64,000 bases of DNA from Dictyoglomus sp. NZ13-RE01 (lineage in GTDB: Bacteria > Dictyoglomota > Dictyoglomia > Dictyoglomales > Dictyoglomaceae): positions 414,056-478,055 of the forward strand of contig NIRF01000001.1 of the NCBI GenBank assembly GCA_002878375.1. The letters are read 5' to 3'. A model generated the notes under the pieces. It was not told the origin of the DNA. It saw nothing but the letters and a program-made list of their open reading frames with translations, and did not search any database. Below are positions 1 to 8,716 of this stretch, one piece after another (position 1 is the first letter of the stretch; each line of letters opens with the position of its first letter). The position numbers and the translations under genes were made by a program.

Positions 1-436
1 TTTTCTTTCTTCTTTTCCTATAGCTTATTACTATCTTTTTAACAACAAAATAGCTAAGAACTGAGAATAAAAAAGAAACAATTAGATTCCCTATAAGGTA
101 GGTTACTGCAAAAGATTTTATATGTCCATTTTTAAATACTGTAAAATCTAATTTACCCTCTAATAACAAACTTCCTACGAAATAACTTAAAGACCAAAAT
201 ATAGGAGATGTAAAATAATTCATGATAAAAGTGCCAATTATAGCGGAGATATAGTTCAGTTTAAAAGCTTTCGCTAATAATAAAGCCAAGATCCCACCAA
301 AACCAAAAGTAGGAAATATTCCTATGAAAACCCCTACTGAAAATCCCATTGCAATTTTTTCTGGAGAATCGTTGATTCTAATTAATCTAATATATAAGTA
401 TCTGAGAAATCTTTTAAGGCTTCTTTTTTTCCTCAT
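1..436 (-). CDS. DUF2062 family membrane protein (partial, runs off the left edge)
   Basis: The minus strand is open from an ATG at 436 to the window edge, giving about 145 residues and no stop. The N-terminus is strongly basic (MRKKRSLKRF). A hydrophobic block at about residues 28-58 contains FPTFGFGG, and more membrane segments follow; the visible end is basic again (YRKRRKK), so the protein is probably nearly complete. The glycine-rich block after a short amphipathic start resembles the DUF2062 family, small integral membrane proteins of unknown function. Its start overlaps the end of the HIT gene by 23 bp, which suggests co-transcription. The family call is by eye. Confidence 0.7.
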   Translation of the reverse strand, partial: MRKKRSLKRFLRYLYIRLIRINDSPEKIAMGFSVGVFIGIFPTFGFGGILALLLAKAFKLNYISAIIGTFIMNYFTSPIFWSLSYFVGSLLLEGKLDFTVFKNGHIKSFAVTYLIGNLIVSFLFSVLSYFVVKKIVISYRKRRKK

Positions 437-926
437 ATATTGCTTTCATTACAGGTTGAAGCTTTCTATAGGTACTTGGCAAATCTTCGGGAATAATTTT
501 GGTTTCTGCAATAGTTAGCATAAAATTAGAGTCTCCCTCCCATCTTGGGACAATATGCAAATGTATATGATCCGCAATTCCTGCTCCTGCAGAAGTACCA
601 ATATTCATACCTAAATTAAAGCCATGAGGCATCATAACCCTGGTTAAAGCTTCAATGCTTACCTGAGCCAAAAACATAAGCTCAGTGTATTCTTCTTTTG
701 TAAGATATATTAGATTATCTTTATGAGAATATGGAATTACCATTAAATGCCCATTATTATATGGATATAGATTGAGCATTACAAAACAATAATCACCCCT
801 TAAAAGGATAAGATTTTTCTCGTCATTATTCTCCTTAATATTTTCACAAAAGACGCATTTTTGTTCTTTTGGAGCTGATATATATTTCATTCTCCATGGT
901 GTACATATTCTACGTATGATGCTCAT
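414..926 (-). CDS. HIT family protein (Ap4A phosphorylase-like nucleotide hydrolase/transferase)
   Basis: This HIT-superfamily protein probably hydrolyses or phosphorolyses dinucleoside polyphosphates or related nucleotides. The histidine triad is the HxHxH block HIHLHIV at about residues 120-126 of a 170-residue protein, with the catalytic central histidine inside it. CVFC near residue 24 and the N-terminal PWRMKYI are typical of the bacterial Ap4A-phosphorylase-like branch; the cysteines would bind zinc. An ATG 21 bp upstream (947) is possible, but the ATG at 926 has an AAAGGAG site about 9 nt before it and begins where homologues begin. It is followed by the overlapping DUF2062 gene. Confidence 0.87.
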   Translation of the reverse strand: MSIIRRICTPWRMKYISAPKEQKCVFCENIKENNDEKNLILLRGDYCFVMLNLYPYNNGHLMVIPYSHKDNLIYLTKEEYTELMFLAQVSIEALTRVMMPHGFNLGMNIGTSAGAGIADHIHLHIVPRWEGDSNFMLTIAETKIIPEDLPSTYRKLQPVMKAIYEEKKKP

Positions 927-954
927 GTGAAATTTCTCCTTTCCCATCTAAACC

Positions 955-983
955 TTGACATATTTTAAATTTTATAGTTATAT
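955..983 (+). promoter_or_regulatory. Sigma-70-type promoter for tRNA-Leu
   Basis: A consensus TTGACA at 955-960 is followed, after exactly 17 bp, by TTATAT at 978-983. Transcription would start a few bases before the tRNA 5' end at 995. It lies in the short gap between the minus-strand HIT gene and the tRNA, so it can serve only the tRNA. Confidence 0.65.
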
Positions 984-994
984 TTATTTAGGTT

Positions 995-1084
995 GCCGAA
1001 GTGGCGGAATTGGCAGACGCGCCAGACTCAAAATCTGGTGAGTGGGTGACACTCGTGCGGGTTCGACTCCCGCCTTCGGCACCA
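995..1084 (+). tRNA. tRNA-Leu (anticodon CAA)
   Basis: A class II tRNA with a long variable arm. The acceptor GCCGAAG pairs with CTTCGGC, the anticodon stem CCAGA/TCTGG carries the loop CTCAAAA (anticodon CAA), the T-arm has GGTTCGACTCC, and CCA is encoded at the 3' end (1082-1084). It is convergent with pfkA, whose stop codon lies 4 bp away, and no terminator hairpin is seen between them. Confidence 0.96.
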
Positions 1085-1087
1085 AAG

Positions 1088-2044
1088 TTACAATACACTC
1101 TCCACTTCATAGAACAATTGAGGATCAACCCTTTTCTTATTGCTAGCCACATCTTTTAATGGTACTAAATGAGGTTTATTTTCTTGCCATCCAACCATAA
1201 AACCGCTTTTTCCCTCTACTAATGCTTTTACTGCCTCAACTCCCATAAATGTTCCCAATGTTCTATCCAAAACAGAAGGAGAACCACCTCTCTGAATATG
1301 CCCCAAAACCACAATTCTTGTAGATATTCCTAACCTATCTTCGATTTGTTTTCCAATAAAATACGCACTTCCAACTCCTTCTGCGACAACAATTATATTA
1401 TGTCTTTTTGCCCTTTGTTGTCTTTGTTTTAATTTTTCTACGATATAAGGGAAATCTAAAGGAACCTCAGGAATAAGTATGATATCTGCACCACTGACAA
1501 GTCCGGAAGTAAAAGCTATATAGCCACATTCTCTCCCCATTACTTCTATTACAAAGGTCCTTTCATGGGCAGCTGCTGTATCTCTTATTTTATTAATGGC
1601 ATCAATAACGTTGTTACAAGCAGTGTCAAATCCTATAGAATAATCTGTTCCCCAAACATCATTATCAATACTTCCAGGTATACCAATAACTGAAAAACCT
1701 AAGTTATATAAATCGTATGCACCTTTAAGAGAACCTTCTCCGCCAATAACAATTAAGCCCTCAATATTATTTTTCTCTAAATTCTCTAATGCTTTTCTTT
1801 GTCCTTCTTCTTTATAAAATTCTTCAGATCTTGCAGTCTTTAGTATTGTGCCCCCTTTCTGAACAATCTCACTAACATCATCCCTACCCAATATTCTAAA
1901 ATCTCCTTCTATCAGTCCTTGGTATCCCCTCTCAATTCCTATTACCTCAAGTCCATTGGCAATTCCATATCTAACTATTGATCTAATAGCAGAATTCATG
2001 CCAGGTGCATCTCCACCACTCGTTAAAACTGCAATTCTTTTCAT
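1088..2044 (-). CDS. pfkA: 6-phosphofructokinase
   Basis: Phosphorylates fructose 6-phosphate to fructose 1,6-bisphosphate in glycolysis; cytosolic. The 318-residue length matches the short bacterial PfkA form. Motifs are TSGGDAPG (8-15), GGEGS (101-105), PGSIDND (123-129, catalytic Asp127 in E. coli numbering) and the MGRECG region. Gly104 and Gly124, which in the family go with ATP rather than pyrophosphate use, are both kept. Position 103 is Glu rather than the usual Asp. It is the last gene of the dnaE-accD-accA-pfkA run and overlaps the end of accA by 4 bp. ATP dependence is inferred from residues only; a separate PPi-type enzyme has been reported in Dictyoglomus thermophilum. Confidence 0.95.
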   Translation of the reverse strand: MKRIAVLTSGGDAPGMNSAIRSIVRYGIANGLEVIGIERGYQGLIEGDFRILGRDDVSEIVQKGGTILKTARSEEFYKEEGQRKALENLEKNNIEGLIVIGGEGSLKGAYDLYNLGFSVIGIPGSIDNDVWGTDYSIGFDTACNNVIDAINKIRDTAAAHERTFVIEVMGRECGYIAFTSGLVSGADIILIPEVPLDFPYIVEKLKQRQQRAKRHNIIVVAEGVGSAYFIGKQIEDRLGISTRIVVLGHIQRGGSPSVLDRTLGTFMGVEAVKALVEGKSGFMVGWQENKPHLVPLKDVASNKKRVDPQLFYEVESVL

Positions 2045-2859
2045 TTTTTTACCTCCTCTAAAAACTTCCCGTAGTTTCTTATCTTCTCATATCTTTCCTT
2101 CAATAGAGTCTCCACAGGTTTATTTTTCAGGTTCTTGTAGGCTTTTTTAAGTGCCTTCCTTATGTTCTCTGCAGTTTTCAGAAGGTCTGTGTGAGCACCA
2201 CCTTCTGGCTCTGGAATTATTTCATCAACAAGTCCCAAATTAAATAAATCCTCAGCAGTTATTTTTAAAGCAGATGCTGCCTCAGGGGCTTTTGATGCAT
2301 CCCTAAAAAGAATAGAAGCACATCCTTCTGGGGATATTACTGAATAATAGGCATTCTCCAAAATCATTATATGGTCCCCTACTCCAATTCCTAATGCCCC
2401 ACCACTTCCTCCCTCACTAAGCACCACAACAATTATTGGTACCTGCAAAAGTGACATTTCTTTTAAATTTACTGCAATAGCCATTGCCTGTCCTCTTTCT
2501 TCCGCCCCGATACCAGGATAAGCTCCTGGAGTATCTATAAAACTAAAAATGGGGATATTAAACTTTTCTGCCAATTTCATTATTCTCAATGCCTTTCTAT
2601 AGCCCTCAGGATGTGGCATTCCAAAATTTCTCTTTATCTTTTCCTGTATATCTTTCCCCTTCTCCTGTCCTATAATAGCAACGCTTTCTCCCTCAAAAAA
2701 GCCAAAACCTGTAATTATGGCAGGATCATCACCAAAGTATCTATCTCCATGTAGTTCCACAAAATCTTCAAACAACTCATTTAGATAGTCAAGAAAGGTA
2801 GGTCTCTGAGGATGCCTTGCTAAAAGGATCCTTTCCCATGGAGTTAAGTCTTTTCTCAT
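2041..2859 (-). CDS. accA: Acetyl-CoA carboxylase carboxyltransferase subunit alpha
   Basis: Alpha half of the carboxyltransferase that moves CO2 from carboxybiotin to acetyl-CoA, the first committed step of fatty acid synthesis; works as an alpha2-beta2 complex with AccD. It shows the typical N-terminus (TPWERILLARHPQRP), FVELHGDRYFGDD and the crotonase-fold region around IDTPGAYPGIGAEERGQ. An upstream in-frame ATG exists at 2871, but its next codons, GGAGGAG, are themselves an ideal ribosome binding site for the ATG at 2859, which also overlaps the accD stop as ATGA; the start is therefore placed at 2859 (272 residues). The biotin subunits accB and accC are not in the window. Confidence 0.95.
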   Translation of the reverse strand: MRKDLTPWERILLARHPQRPTFLDYLNELFEDFVELHGDRYFGDDPAIITGFGFFEGESVAIIGQEKGKDIQEKIKRNFGMPHPEGYRKALRIMKLAEKFNIPIFSFIDTPGAYPGIGAEERGQAMAIAVNLKEMSLLQVPIIVVVLSEGGSGGALGIGVGDHIMILENAYYSVISPEGCASILFRDASKAPEAASALKITAEDLFNLGLVDEIIPEPEGGAHTDLLKTAENIRKALKKAYKNLKNKPVETLLKERYEKIRNYGKFLEEVKK

Positions 2860-3704
2860 TTTCTCCTCCATAATAGTTTTAGCAAGGTGATAACAGTAGG
2901 TCTTAATCTTTTTCTTTCAACTACCATATCTATCATTCCATGTTGTAAAACAAACTCTGCCTTTTGAAAACCTTCAGGCAACTTTTGTTTTATTGTTTGT
3001 TCTATAACTCTTGGTCCTGCAAATCCAATAAGAGCACCAGGTTCAGCTATTATAACATCACCAAGAGAGCCAAAACTTGCAAGTACCCCAGCAGTGGATG
3101 GATGTGTCAGAATAGTTATATATGGGATTTTAGCTCTATCAAGTCTTGCAATGGCGGATGATGTTTTTGCCATTTGCAATAGAGATATCAAGCCTTCTTG
3201 CATTCTTGCACCACCAGATGCTATAACCCCTATCAAAGGAATTTTTTTCTCTATAGATCTTTCAATTGCCCGAGTTACTTTCTCTCCTACTACTGATCCC
3301 ATACTTCCACCTATAAATCTAAAATCCATAACCATTAAATTTACAGGAATTCCATCCATACGGGCAAGTCCTGTAACTACAGCTTCCTTCAATCCAGTCT
3401 CATTTTGGGCTTCTATCAATCTCTGACTATATGGTTTTGTATCCTGAAAACCTAAAATATCATAAGAGATTATATTACTATCAGTTTCTTCAAAAGTGTT
3501 TTCATCCACTAATATTTCTATGCGTTCCTGGGCAGTAAGTTGGGAGTGGAAGCCACATTTTATACATACTTTATAATTTTCTAACCAATCCTTGGAATAA
3601 ATAATTTGATTACATTGAGGACACTTTATCCAAAGACCATCAGGAATATCCTTTCCTTTCGTTTCTCTGGAATCTTTCCTTTTTCCTATGAAATCTCTAA
3701 ACAT
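2856..3704 (-). CDS. accD: Acetyl-CoA carboxylase carboxyltransferase subunit beta
   Basis: Beta half of acetyl-CoA carboxyltransferase. The N-terminal four-cysteine zinc ribbon, CPQC at 28-31 and CIKC at 47-50, typical of AccD is present, followed by the crotonase-like domain with IGVIASGGARMQEG and acyl-CoA-binding glycine turns. Its 282 residues match the family. A GGAAGGGAAAG stretch precedes the ATG. The TGA stop overlaps the accA start as ATGA, implying translational coupling, which suits an equimolar complex. The gene begins 29 bp after dnaE. Confidence 0.96.
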   Translation of the reverse strand: MFRDFIGKRKDSRETKGKDIPDGLWIKCPQCNQIIYSKDWLENYKVCIKCGFHSQLTAQERIEILVDENTFEETDSNIISYDILGFQDTKPYSQRLIEAQNETGLKEAVVTGLARMDGIPVNLMVMDFRFIGGSMGSVVGEKVTRAIERSIEKKIPLIGVIASGGARMQEGLISLLQMAKTSSAIARLDRAKIPYITILTHPSTAGVLASFGSLGDVIIAEPGALIGFAGPRVIEQTIKQKLPEGFQKAEFVLQHGMIDMVVERKRLRPTVITLLKLLWRRK

Positions 3705-3733
3705 GATAAACTTTCCCTTCCTTCAAATTTAGT

Positions 3734-6700
3734 TTAATATAAACTGGTCAAAGAAAATTTATGAGTATTTCCTAAGATTCTTTTTAAATTAGATAAGAAT
3801 TCATCATTTATGGATATCCAATACTCTGGTGCCGTTACAATTTTTATACCTTTTATATCTATAATCACAGGGATCATACCTTTATTATTCTTCAAAAGAT
3901 CTTTCAAATTAAAAAGTACATGATAATCCAAATTATTTGCATCTAATTTTATCTCTAACAAACGTCCCTCTAAATCCCCTACATCCTCCACAATAATCTT
4001 AATTCTCTCATTCTCCTCCTTAGGTACTTCTAACTTTCCTCCTATAATAACCTTTTTCCCCTCAATTATCAAATCCTGATACTTATTATAAACCGATGAA
4101 AAAACAGTTAAATCCGCTTCTCCTGTCAAATCTTCAAGAGTAGCAAATACCATTTTCTGTTTTTTTCTATCTATAACTTCTCTAATATTTTTCAAAATCC
4201 CTGAAATAACTACATATTTTCCATCTTCAAACTCCCTCAAATCATCAATATCATAATCCAATATTTTATTTACTTTCTTTTTCATATCCAACAAAGGATC
4301 GTATGATACATAGAATCCTATGACCTCTTTCTCCATCGCCAATAATTCATCTAAAGTAAATTCAGGTAAATTTTCTAAAGCAATGTCTGAAACCCCAAAA
4401 GATTCTGTTCCAAACAGAGAAGCTTGGGCCACTTTAATTTTTTTGTTCTTTTGGGCATAATCAATAATTTTATCAATATTAGTCAAAAATGTCCTTCTTG
4501 AATAATTAAGACTATCAAAAGCTCCTGCTTTTATTAAACTTTCTAATGCCCTCTTATTTGTGTACTTACTATCTAATCTATTAATAAAGTCTAATATAGA
4601 GCTAAATTTTCCATTCTTTTCTCTTTCATTCACAATAGCTTCTGCGACACTCTCCCCCACATTTTTAATTCCAGATAATCCAAATCTTATTCCCTCATCA
4701 GTTACAGTAAAACCTACCATACTTTCATTTATGTCTGGTTTCAGAATACTTATTCCCATTCTCTTAACTTCCGCTAAATATCTTAAAAGTTTATCATTAT
4801 TTCCCATTACGCTTGTTAATACTGCAGACATATATTCCTTGGGATAATATGTTTTTAGAAAGGCAGTTTGATAAGTAATTAAGGCATAAGCTGCACTATG
4901 AGACTTATTAAATCCATATTCTGCAAATTTTGCCATATCCTCAAAGATTTCCTTTGCTATTTCCTCTGGAATACCTCTTTCTTTAGCTCCATTTATGAAT
5001 AATTCTCTTTGCTGTTCCATAACTTCTGGTAATTTCTTTCCCATTGCTCTTCTCAATAAATCCGCTTGTCCTAATGTGAAACCTGCAAGTTTATGTGCAA
5101 TCTCCATTACCTGCTCCTGATAGACAATAACTCCGTAAGTTTCTGCTAAAATAGGTTCTAATGCAGGATGGATATATTTTACCTCTTCTTCTCCCCTTTT
5201 CCTCTTTATATAACTCTCAAGTCTTCCCAAAGGACCAGGTCTATACAATGCTAAAACAGCTATTAAATCCTCAAATTTTTCTGGTTTAACTTCTTTAAGC
5301 AAATTACGCATTCCCTTACTTTCTAATTGAAAAACTCCTACTGTTTCACCAGATTGTAAAAGCTCATAAACCTTTTTATCATCCAATGGTATATTATTAA
5401 TATCTATTTCAATGCCATAACGTCTTTTAATCTCCTTCAATGTATCATTTATTACTGTAAGTGTTCTTAAACCTAAAAAATCCATTTTTAAAAGTCCCAA
5501 TTCCTCTAAATTCGTCATTGGGAATTGGGTTACTATTTCATTACCTTCCATTATTTGAAGAGGTACGTACTCTACAATAGGTTCTTTTGAAATAACTATA
5601 CCTGCTGCATGAATTGAAGCATGTCTTGCATAGCCTTCTAATTTTTTAGCAATAGAAATAATTCTCTCATAAGTTGGATTTTGATTTATAAGTTCTCTTA
5701 ATTCTTCAGAGTTCTCAATAGCTTCGTCGATTGTAGAATTCTGTGGAATCATTTTAGCCAATCTATCTACATCACCATAAGGAACATCTAATACTCTTCC
5801 TACATCCCTAATTGCAGCACGAGAAGCCATAGTTCCAAAGGTTATTATTTGTGCTACATGATCTTTTCCATATTTTTCCCTTACATAGTTTATAACTTCT
5901 TCTCTTCTTTCAAAACAAAAATCTATATCGATATCAGGCATTGTCACTCTTTCTGGATTCAAAAATCTTTCAAATATGAGTCCCCATCTTGTAGGTTCCA
6001 GATTAGTTATTCCTAAAACATAGGCTACTAAAGAGCCTGCTGCAGATCCTCTTCCAGGTCCTACTGGTATTCCTTTACTCTTTGCATAGTTGACAAAATC
6101 TGAAACAATAAGAAAGTAACCGGCAAACCCCATCTGCTTTATAATAGATATTTCATAACTGAGTCTTTCTTTAATTTCAGGAGTTAATTCCTTAAACTTT
6201 AATTCCGCATTCTTCCAACAGAGTTTCTCAAAATAGGACTCCAATGTTTCTCCTTCTGGGATTTCAAAGGTAGGCAAAATTATTCTATTAAGAGGCAATT
6301 CTAAATTACATAATTCAGCAATTTTCAAAGTATTTTCTAAGGCGGTCGGAACATTATAAAAAAGTCTTTCCATTTCCTCGGGGGATCGTAAATAAAATTC
6401 GTTTGTTCCAAAACGTAGTCTATTTTTATCGTTTAATTTAGAGCCCGTTTGAATACACAAAAGAATATCGTGAATTTCTGCATCTTCTTTATTTATATAA
6501 TGCACATCATTTGTAGCAACCACTGGAATTCCTAATTCCTTGGAAAATTTGATTAAAGTAGAATTTACAATTTTCTGCTCAGGAAGTCCATTATCCTGCA
6601 ATTCTAAATAAAAATCTTCCCCAAAGATATCTAAATATTCATTAATTGCCTTCCTTGCATCTTCAATTCTATTTTGGAGAATTAAAGTAGGAATCTCTCC

Positions 6701-7114
6701 TGCAAGACAACTCGTTAAAGCTATTAAACCTTTATGGTGATTTCTAAGTAACTCCTTATCAACTCTTGGCTTATAATAAAAACCTTCTAAATAAGAAGCA
6801 GTAACAATACGAGATAAATTCTTATACCCCTCTAAATCTTTTGCTAATAGGATAAGATGGTATAAAGAGTTTCTTTGTCCCTTTTTATCAAATCTTGAAC
6901 CAGGAGTAACATAAACCTCACATCCAATTATTGGCTTTATTCCATTTTCTTTTGCAGTTTTATAGAAATCAATAGCACCATACATTACCCCATGATCTGT
7001 CAAAGCAATAGCAGGCATGTTAAACTCTTTTGCCCTTTGCACTAAATCAGGAATTCTACATGCCCCATCTAACAAACTAAACTCAGAATGGACATGCAAA
7101 TGTACAAAACTCAT
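3734..7114 (-). CDS. dnaE: DNA polymerase III subunit alpha
   Basis: Replicative polymerase catalytic subunit, 1126 residues, the size of DnaE1 proteins. Order of domains: N-terminal PHP domain (HLHVHSEFSLLDGA from residue 5; ALTDHGVMYG near 37); polymerase core with GPGRGSAAGS (352-361) and the catalytic acidic motif PDIDIDF (393-399); fingers and tandem helix-hairpin-helix region; OB-fold at about 965-1040 (VVISGILKN, FATLEDLTG). PHP metal-binding histidines appear largely retained, so proofreading by the PHP domain is possible though unproven. No exonuclease domain is inserted, so this is not PolC. It lies between the small unknown gene and accD. Confidence 0.97.
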   Translation of the reverse strand: MSFVHLHVHSEFSLLDGACRIPDLVQRAKEFNMPAIALTDHGVMYGAIDFYKTAKENGIKPIIGCEVYVTPGSRFDKKGQRNSLYHLILLAKDLEGYKNLSRIVTASYLEGFYYKPRVDKELLRNHHKGLIALTSCLAGEIPTLILQNRIEDARKAINEYLDIFGEDFYLELQDNGLPEQKIVNSTLIKFSKELGIPVVATNDVHYINKEDAEIHDILLCIQTGSKLNDKNRLRFGTNEFYLRSPEEMERLFYNVPTALENTLKIAELCNLELPLNRIILPTFEIPEGETLESYFEKLCWKNAELKFKELTPEIKERLSYEISIIKQMGFAGYFLIVSDFVNYAKSKGIPVGPGRGSAAGSLVAYVLGITNLEPTRWGLIFERFLNPERVTMPDIDIDFCFERREEVINYVREKYGKDHVAQIITFGTMASRAAIRDVGRVLDVPYGDVDRLAKMIPQNSTIDEAIENSEELRELINQNPTYERIISIAKKLEGYARHASIHAAGIVISKEPIVEYVPLQIMEGNEIVTQFPMTNLEELGLLKMDFLGLRTLTVINDTLKEIKRRYGIEIDINNIPLDDKKVYELLQSGETVGVFQLESKGMRNLLKEVKPEKFEDLIAVLALYRPGPLGRLESYIKRKRGEEEVKYIHPALEPILAETYGVIVYQEQVMEIAHKLAGFTLGQADLLRRAMGKKLPEVMEQQRELFINGAKERGIPEEIAKEIFEDMAKFAEYGFNKSHSAAYALITYQTAFLKTYYPKEYMSAVLTSVMGNNDKLLRYLAEVKRMGISILKPDINESMVGFTVTDEGIRFGLSGIKNVGESVAEAIVNEREKNGKFSSILDFINRLDSKYTNKRALESLIKAGAFDSLNYSRRTFLTNIDKIIDYAQKNKKIKVAQASLFGTESFGVSDIALENLPEFTLDELLAMEKEVIGFYVSYDPLLDMKKKVNKILDYDIDDLREFEDGKYVVISGILKNIREVIDRKKQKMVFATLEDLTGEADLTVFSSVYNKYQDLIIEGKKVIIGGKLEVPKEENERIKIIVEDVGDLEGRLLEIKLDANNLDYHVLFNLKDLLKNNKGMIPVIIDIKGIKIVTAPEYWISINDEFLSNLKRILGNTHKFSLTSLY

Positions 7115-7133
7115 AGTTTTATCACAGCTGAAA

Positions 7134-7433
7134 TTATATTTGGCTTGGATCTATTCCTAATAGTACAAAAAAGCTTTCTAAAGCCCTTTTTCTTCCTCTT
7201 GAGATAGCATCACTACTTTCTCCTATTAGTTTGTATTCTTCTATAGCAATTTTAAGAGTCTCATCAATCCCCTTCTCTTCAATATTTTTGTAAAGCTCTT
7301 TATATTTTTCATAACGAGCCTTTGCATTCTGTTCCCAATACTCTCGATCAGAAACTACAGCACTTTTCAAAATATCCTGTTTCGCAAGTTTGGCAAAAGC
7401 ATCCAAACCTTTTAAAATCTCATCTTTTTCCAT
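7134..7433 (-). CDS. Hypothetical protein, 99 residues, charged and helical
   Basis: I do not recognise a family. The protein is strongly charged and predicted helical by eye, with a Lys/Glu/Tyr-rich middle (ARYEKYKELYKNIEEKG) and no cysteines, signal peptide or membrane segment. The C-terminal FFVLLGIDPSQI looks like a folded cap. It is packed between the uracil-DNA glycosylase gene (24 bp upstream) and dnaE (19 bp downstream), with a good TGGAGGTAAA ribosome binding site, so it is very likely expressed. Position beside two DNA-metabolism genes is the only functional hint and is weak. Confidence 0.7.
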   Translation of the reverse strand: MEKDEILKGLDAFAKLAKQDILKSAVVSDREYWEQNAKARYEKYKELYKNIEEKGIDETLKIAIEEYKLIGESSDAISRGRKRALESFFVLLGIDPSQI

Positions 7434-7457
7434 AAAAATTTACCTCCATTTAAAATT

Positions 7458-8069
7458 TTACCAAAAGGATAATTGCTCTTTTGTGAGAGTTTTACTTTCG
7501 CTTGTTTCCTTTTCAATAAGGTCCTTTAGTTTTTCAAAATCCCTTTTAATCTCATCCATAACTTTAGCATGATATAATGCAGCTGCAGGATGGTAAGTTA
7601 CAAATACTAATCTACCCTCTATACTAAAAGTTTTTCCATGATAGGAACTCATATTAATAGGAGTTTTTAAAATAGCATATGCGGAATATCTACCAAGGGT
7701 ACATATAATCCTTGGATTAATTATTTTTATCTGCGCTTCTAAGTACGGATAACATGCTTTTATTTCATCAGGATTAGGCTCCCTGTTGTTAGGAGGTCTG
7801 CATTTTAAAACATTAGCGATATAAACTTCTTCCCTTTTTAGTCCTAAAGACTCAATAAGATTTGTTAATAATTTTCCTGCTGCGCCTACAAAAGGTCTTC
7901 CTTCTTGATCTTCATGAAAACCAGGAGCTTCGCCAATAAACATAATTTTTGAATGAATATCTCCTTCACCAAAAACCACATTAGTTCTTTCCTTCCATAG
8001 GGAACATTTTTTACAGTTTTTGACCTCTTCTTCCAACTTTTTAATATCTAAATTATTCATGCCATCCAT
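7458..8069 (-). CDS. Uracil-DNA glycosylase, family 4 (4Fe-4S, thermophile type)
   Basis: Removes uracil from DNA at the start of base excision repair, which matters at high temperature where cytosine deaminates fast. Four cysteines in the family 4 spacing, Cys19, Cys22, Cys90 and Cys106, would bind a 4Fe-4S cluster. The catalytic-pocket motif GEAPG is at 46-50 and the C-terminal HPAA motif at 160-163. Length 203 matches the family. The start overlaps the end of pcm by 17 bp; a second in-frame ATG at 8060 is equally plausible. The pairing of repair genes (pcm for protein, UDG for DNA) is typical of packed thermophile genomes. Confidence 0.93.
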   Translation of the reverse strand: MDGMNNLDIKKLEEEVKNCKKCSLWKERTNVVFGEGDIHSKIMFIGEAPGFHEDQEGRPFVGAAGKLLTNLIESLGLKREEVYIANVLKCRPPNNREPNPDEIKACYPYLEAQIKIINPRIICTLGRYSAYAILKTPINMSSYHGKTFSIEGRLVFVTYHPAAALYHAKVMDEIKRDFEKLKDLIEKETSESKTLTKEQLSFW

Positions 8070-8715
8070 ATTTACCTATTAAAGGTACAAAAACTACACC
8101 TCCTAAATTATATACTTTTTTCTCTCCATCCTTTTTCACAATTTTATAAAGTGTTTGATATTCTCTACTTCCTATCGGAATTACTATTATACCATTATCT
8201 TCTAATTGTTCCCATAGAGGAGGAGGAATATCTGGAGCAGAGGCAGTAACTATTATTCTGTCGTATTTTGCAAATTCTTCCCATCCTTCTGTACCATCAC
8301 CTAACTTAAAATGAATATTTTTATACCCTAAAAAGGTCAAAAGATCTTTGGCACGCTCCATTAAAGATTTTATTCTTTCAATTGTGTAAACTTCCTTTGA
8401 AAGTTCTGCTAATATTGCGGTTTGATAGCCAGAACCAGTACCAATCTCTAAAACCTTTTCTTTCCCTGTTAAATCTAAAGCTTGTGTCATCAATGCTACA
8501 ATATATGGTTGTGATATGGTTTGACTTTCTCCAATAGGTAAAGCATTATTTTCATAAGCCAAATCCTCTAATTCCTTTGGCAAAAACAAATGTCTTGGTA
8601 TCTTTCCTATAGCTCTTAGTACAGATTCCGATGTTATACCTTCTTCCCTTAAAAGCTCAATTAATCTTTGCCTCTTCTTTTTATGCTCCCATGTATCAAA
8701 GAGTTCTTCTTTCAC
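8053..8715 (-). CDS. pcm: Protein-L-isoaspartate O-methyltransferase
   Basis: Methylates L-isoaspartyl residues in damaged proteins using S-adenosylmethionine, starting their repair. The SAM-binding motif I is LEIGTGSGYQTA near residue 93, preceded by the family-specific IGESQTISQPYIVA at about 61-74, and followed by acidic motif II (VYTIERI). C-terminal GGVVFVPLIGKYGW is typical. 220 residues is normal. It directly follows speE (1 bp gap) and overlaps the UDG gene. Protein ageing repair is expected in a thermophile. Confidence 0.95.
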   Translation of the reverse strand: MKEELFDTWEHKKKRQRLIELLREEGITSESVLRAIGKIPRHLFLPKELEDLAYENNALPIGESQTISQPYIVALMTQALDLTGKEKVLEIGTGSGYQTAILAELSKEVYTIERIKSLMERAKDLLTFLGYKNIHFKLGDGTEGWEEFAKYDRIIVTASAPDIPPPLWEQLEDNGIIVIPIGSREYQTLYKIVKKDGEKKVYNLGGVVFVPLIGKYGWHE

Positions 8716-8716
8716 T

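Noticed and set aside
1088..2044. Assignment of the phosphofructokinase as pyrophosphate dependent
   Set aside because: PPi enzymes carry Asp at position 104 and Lys at 124; both are Gly here.
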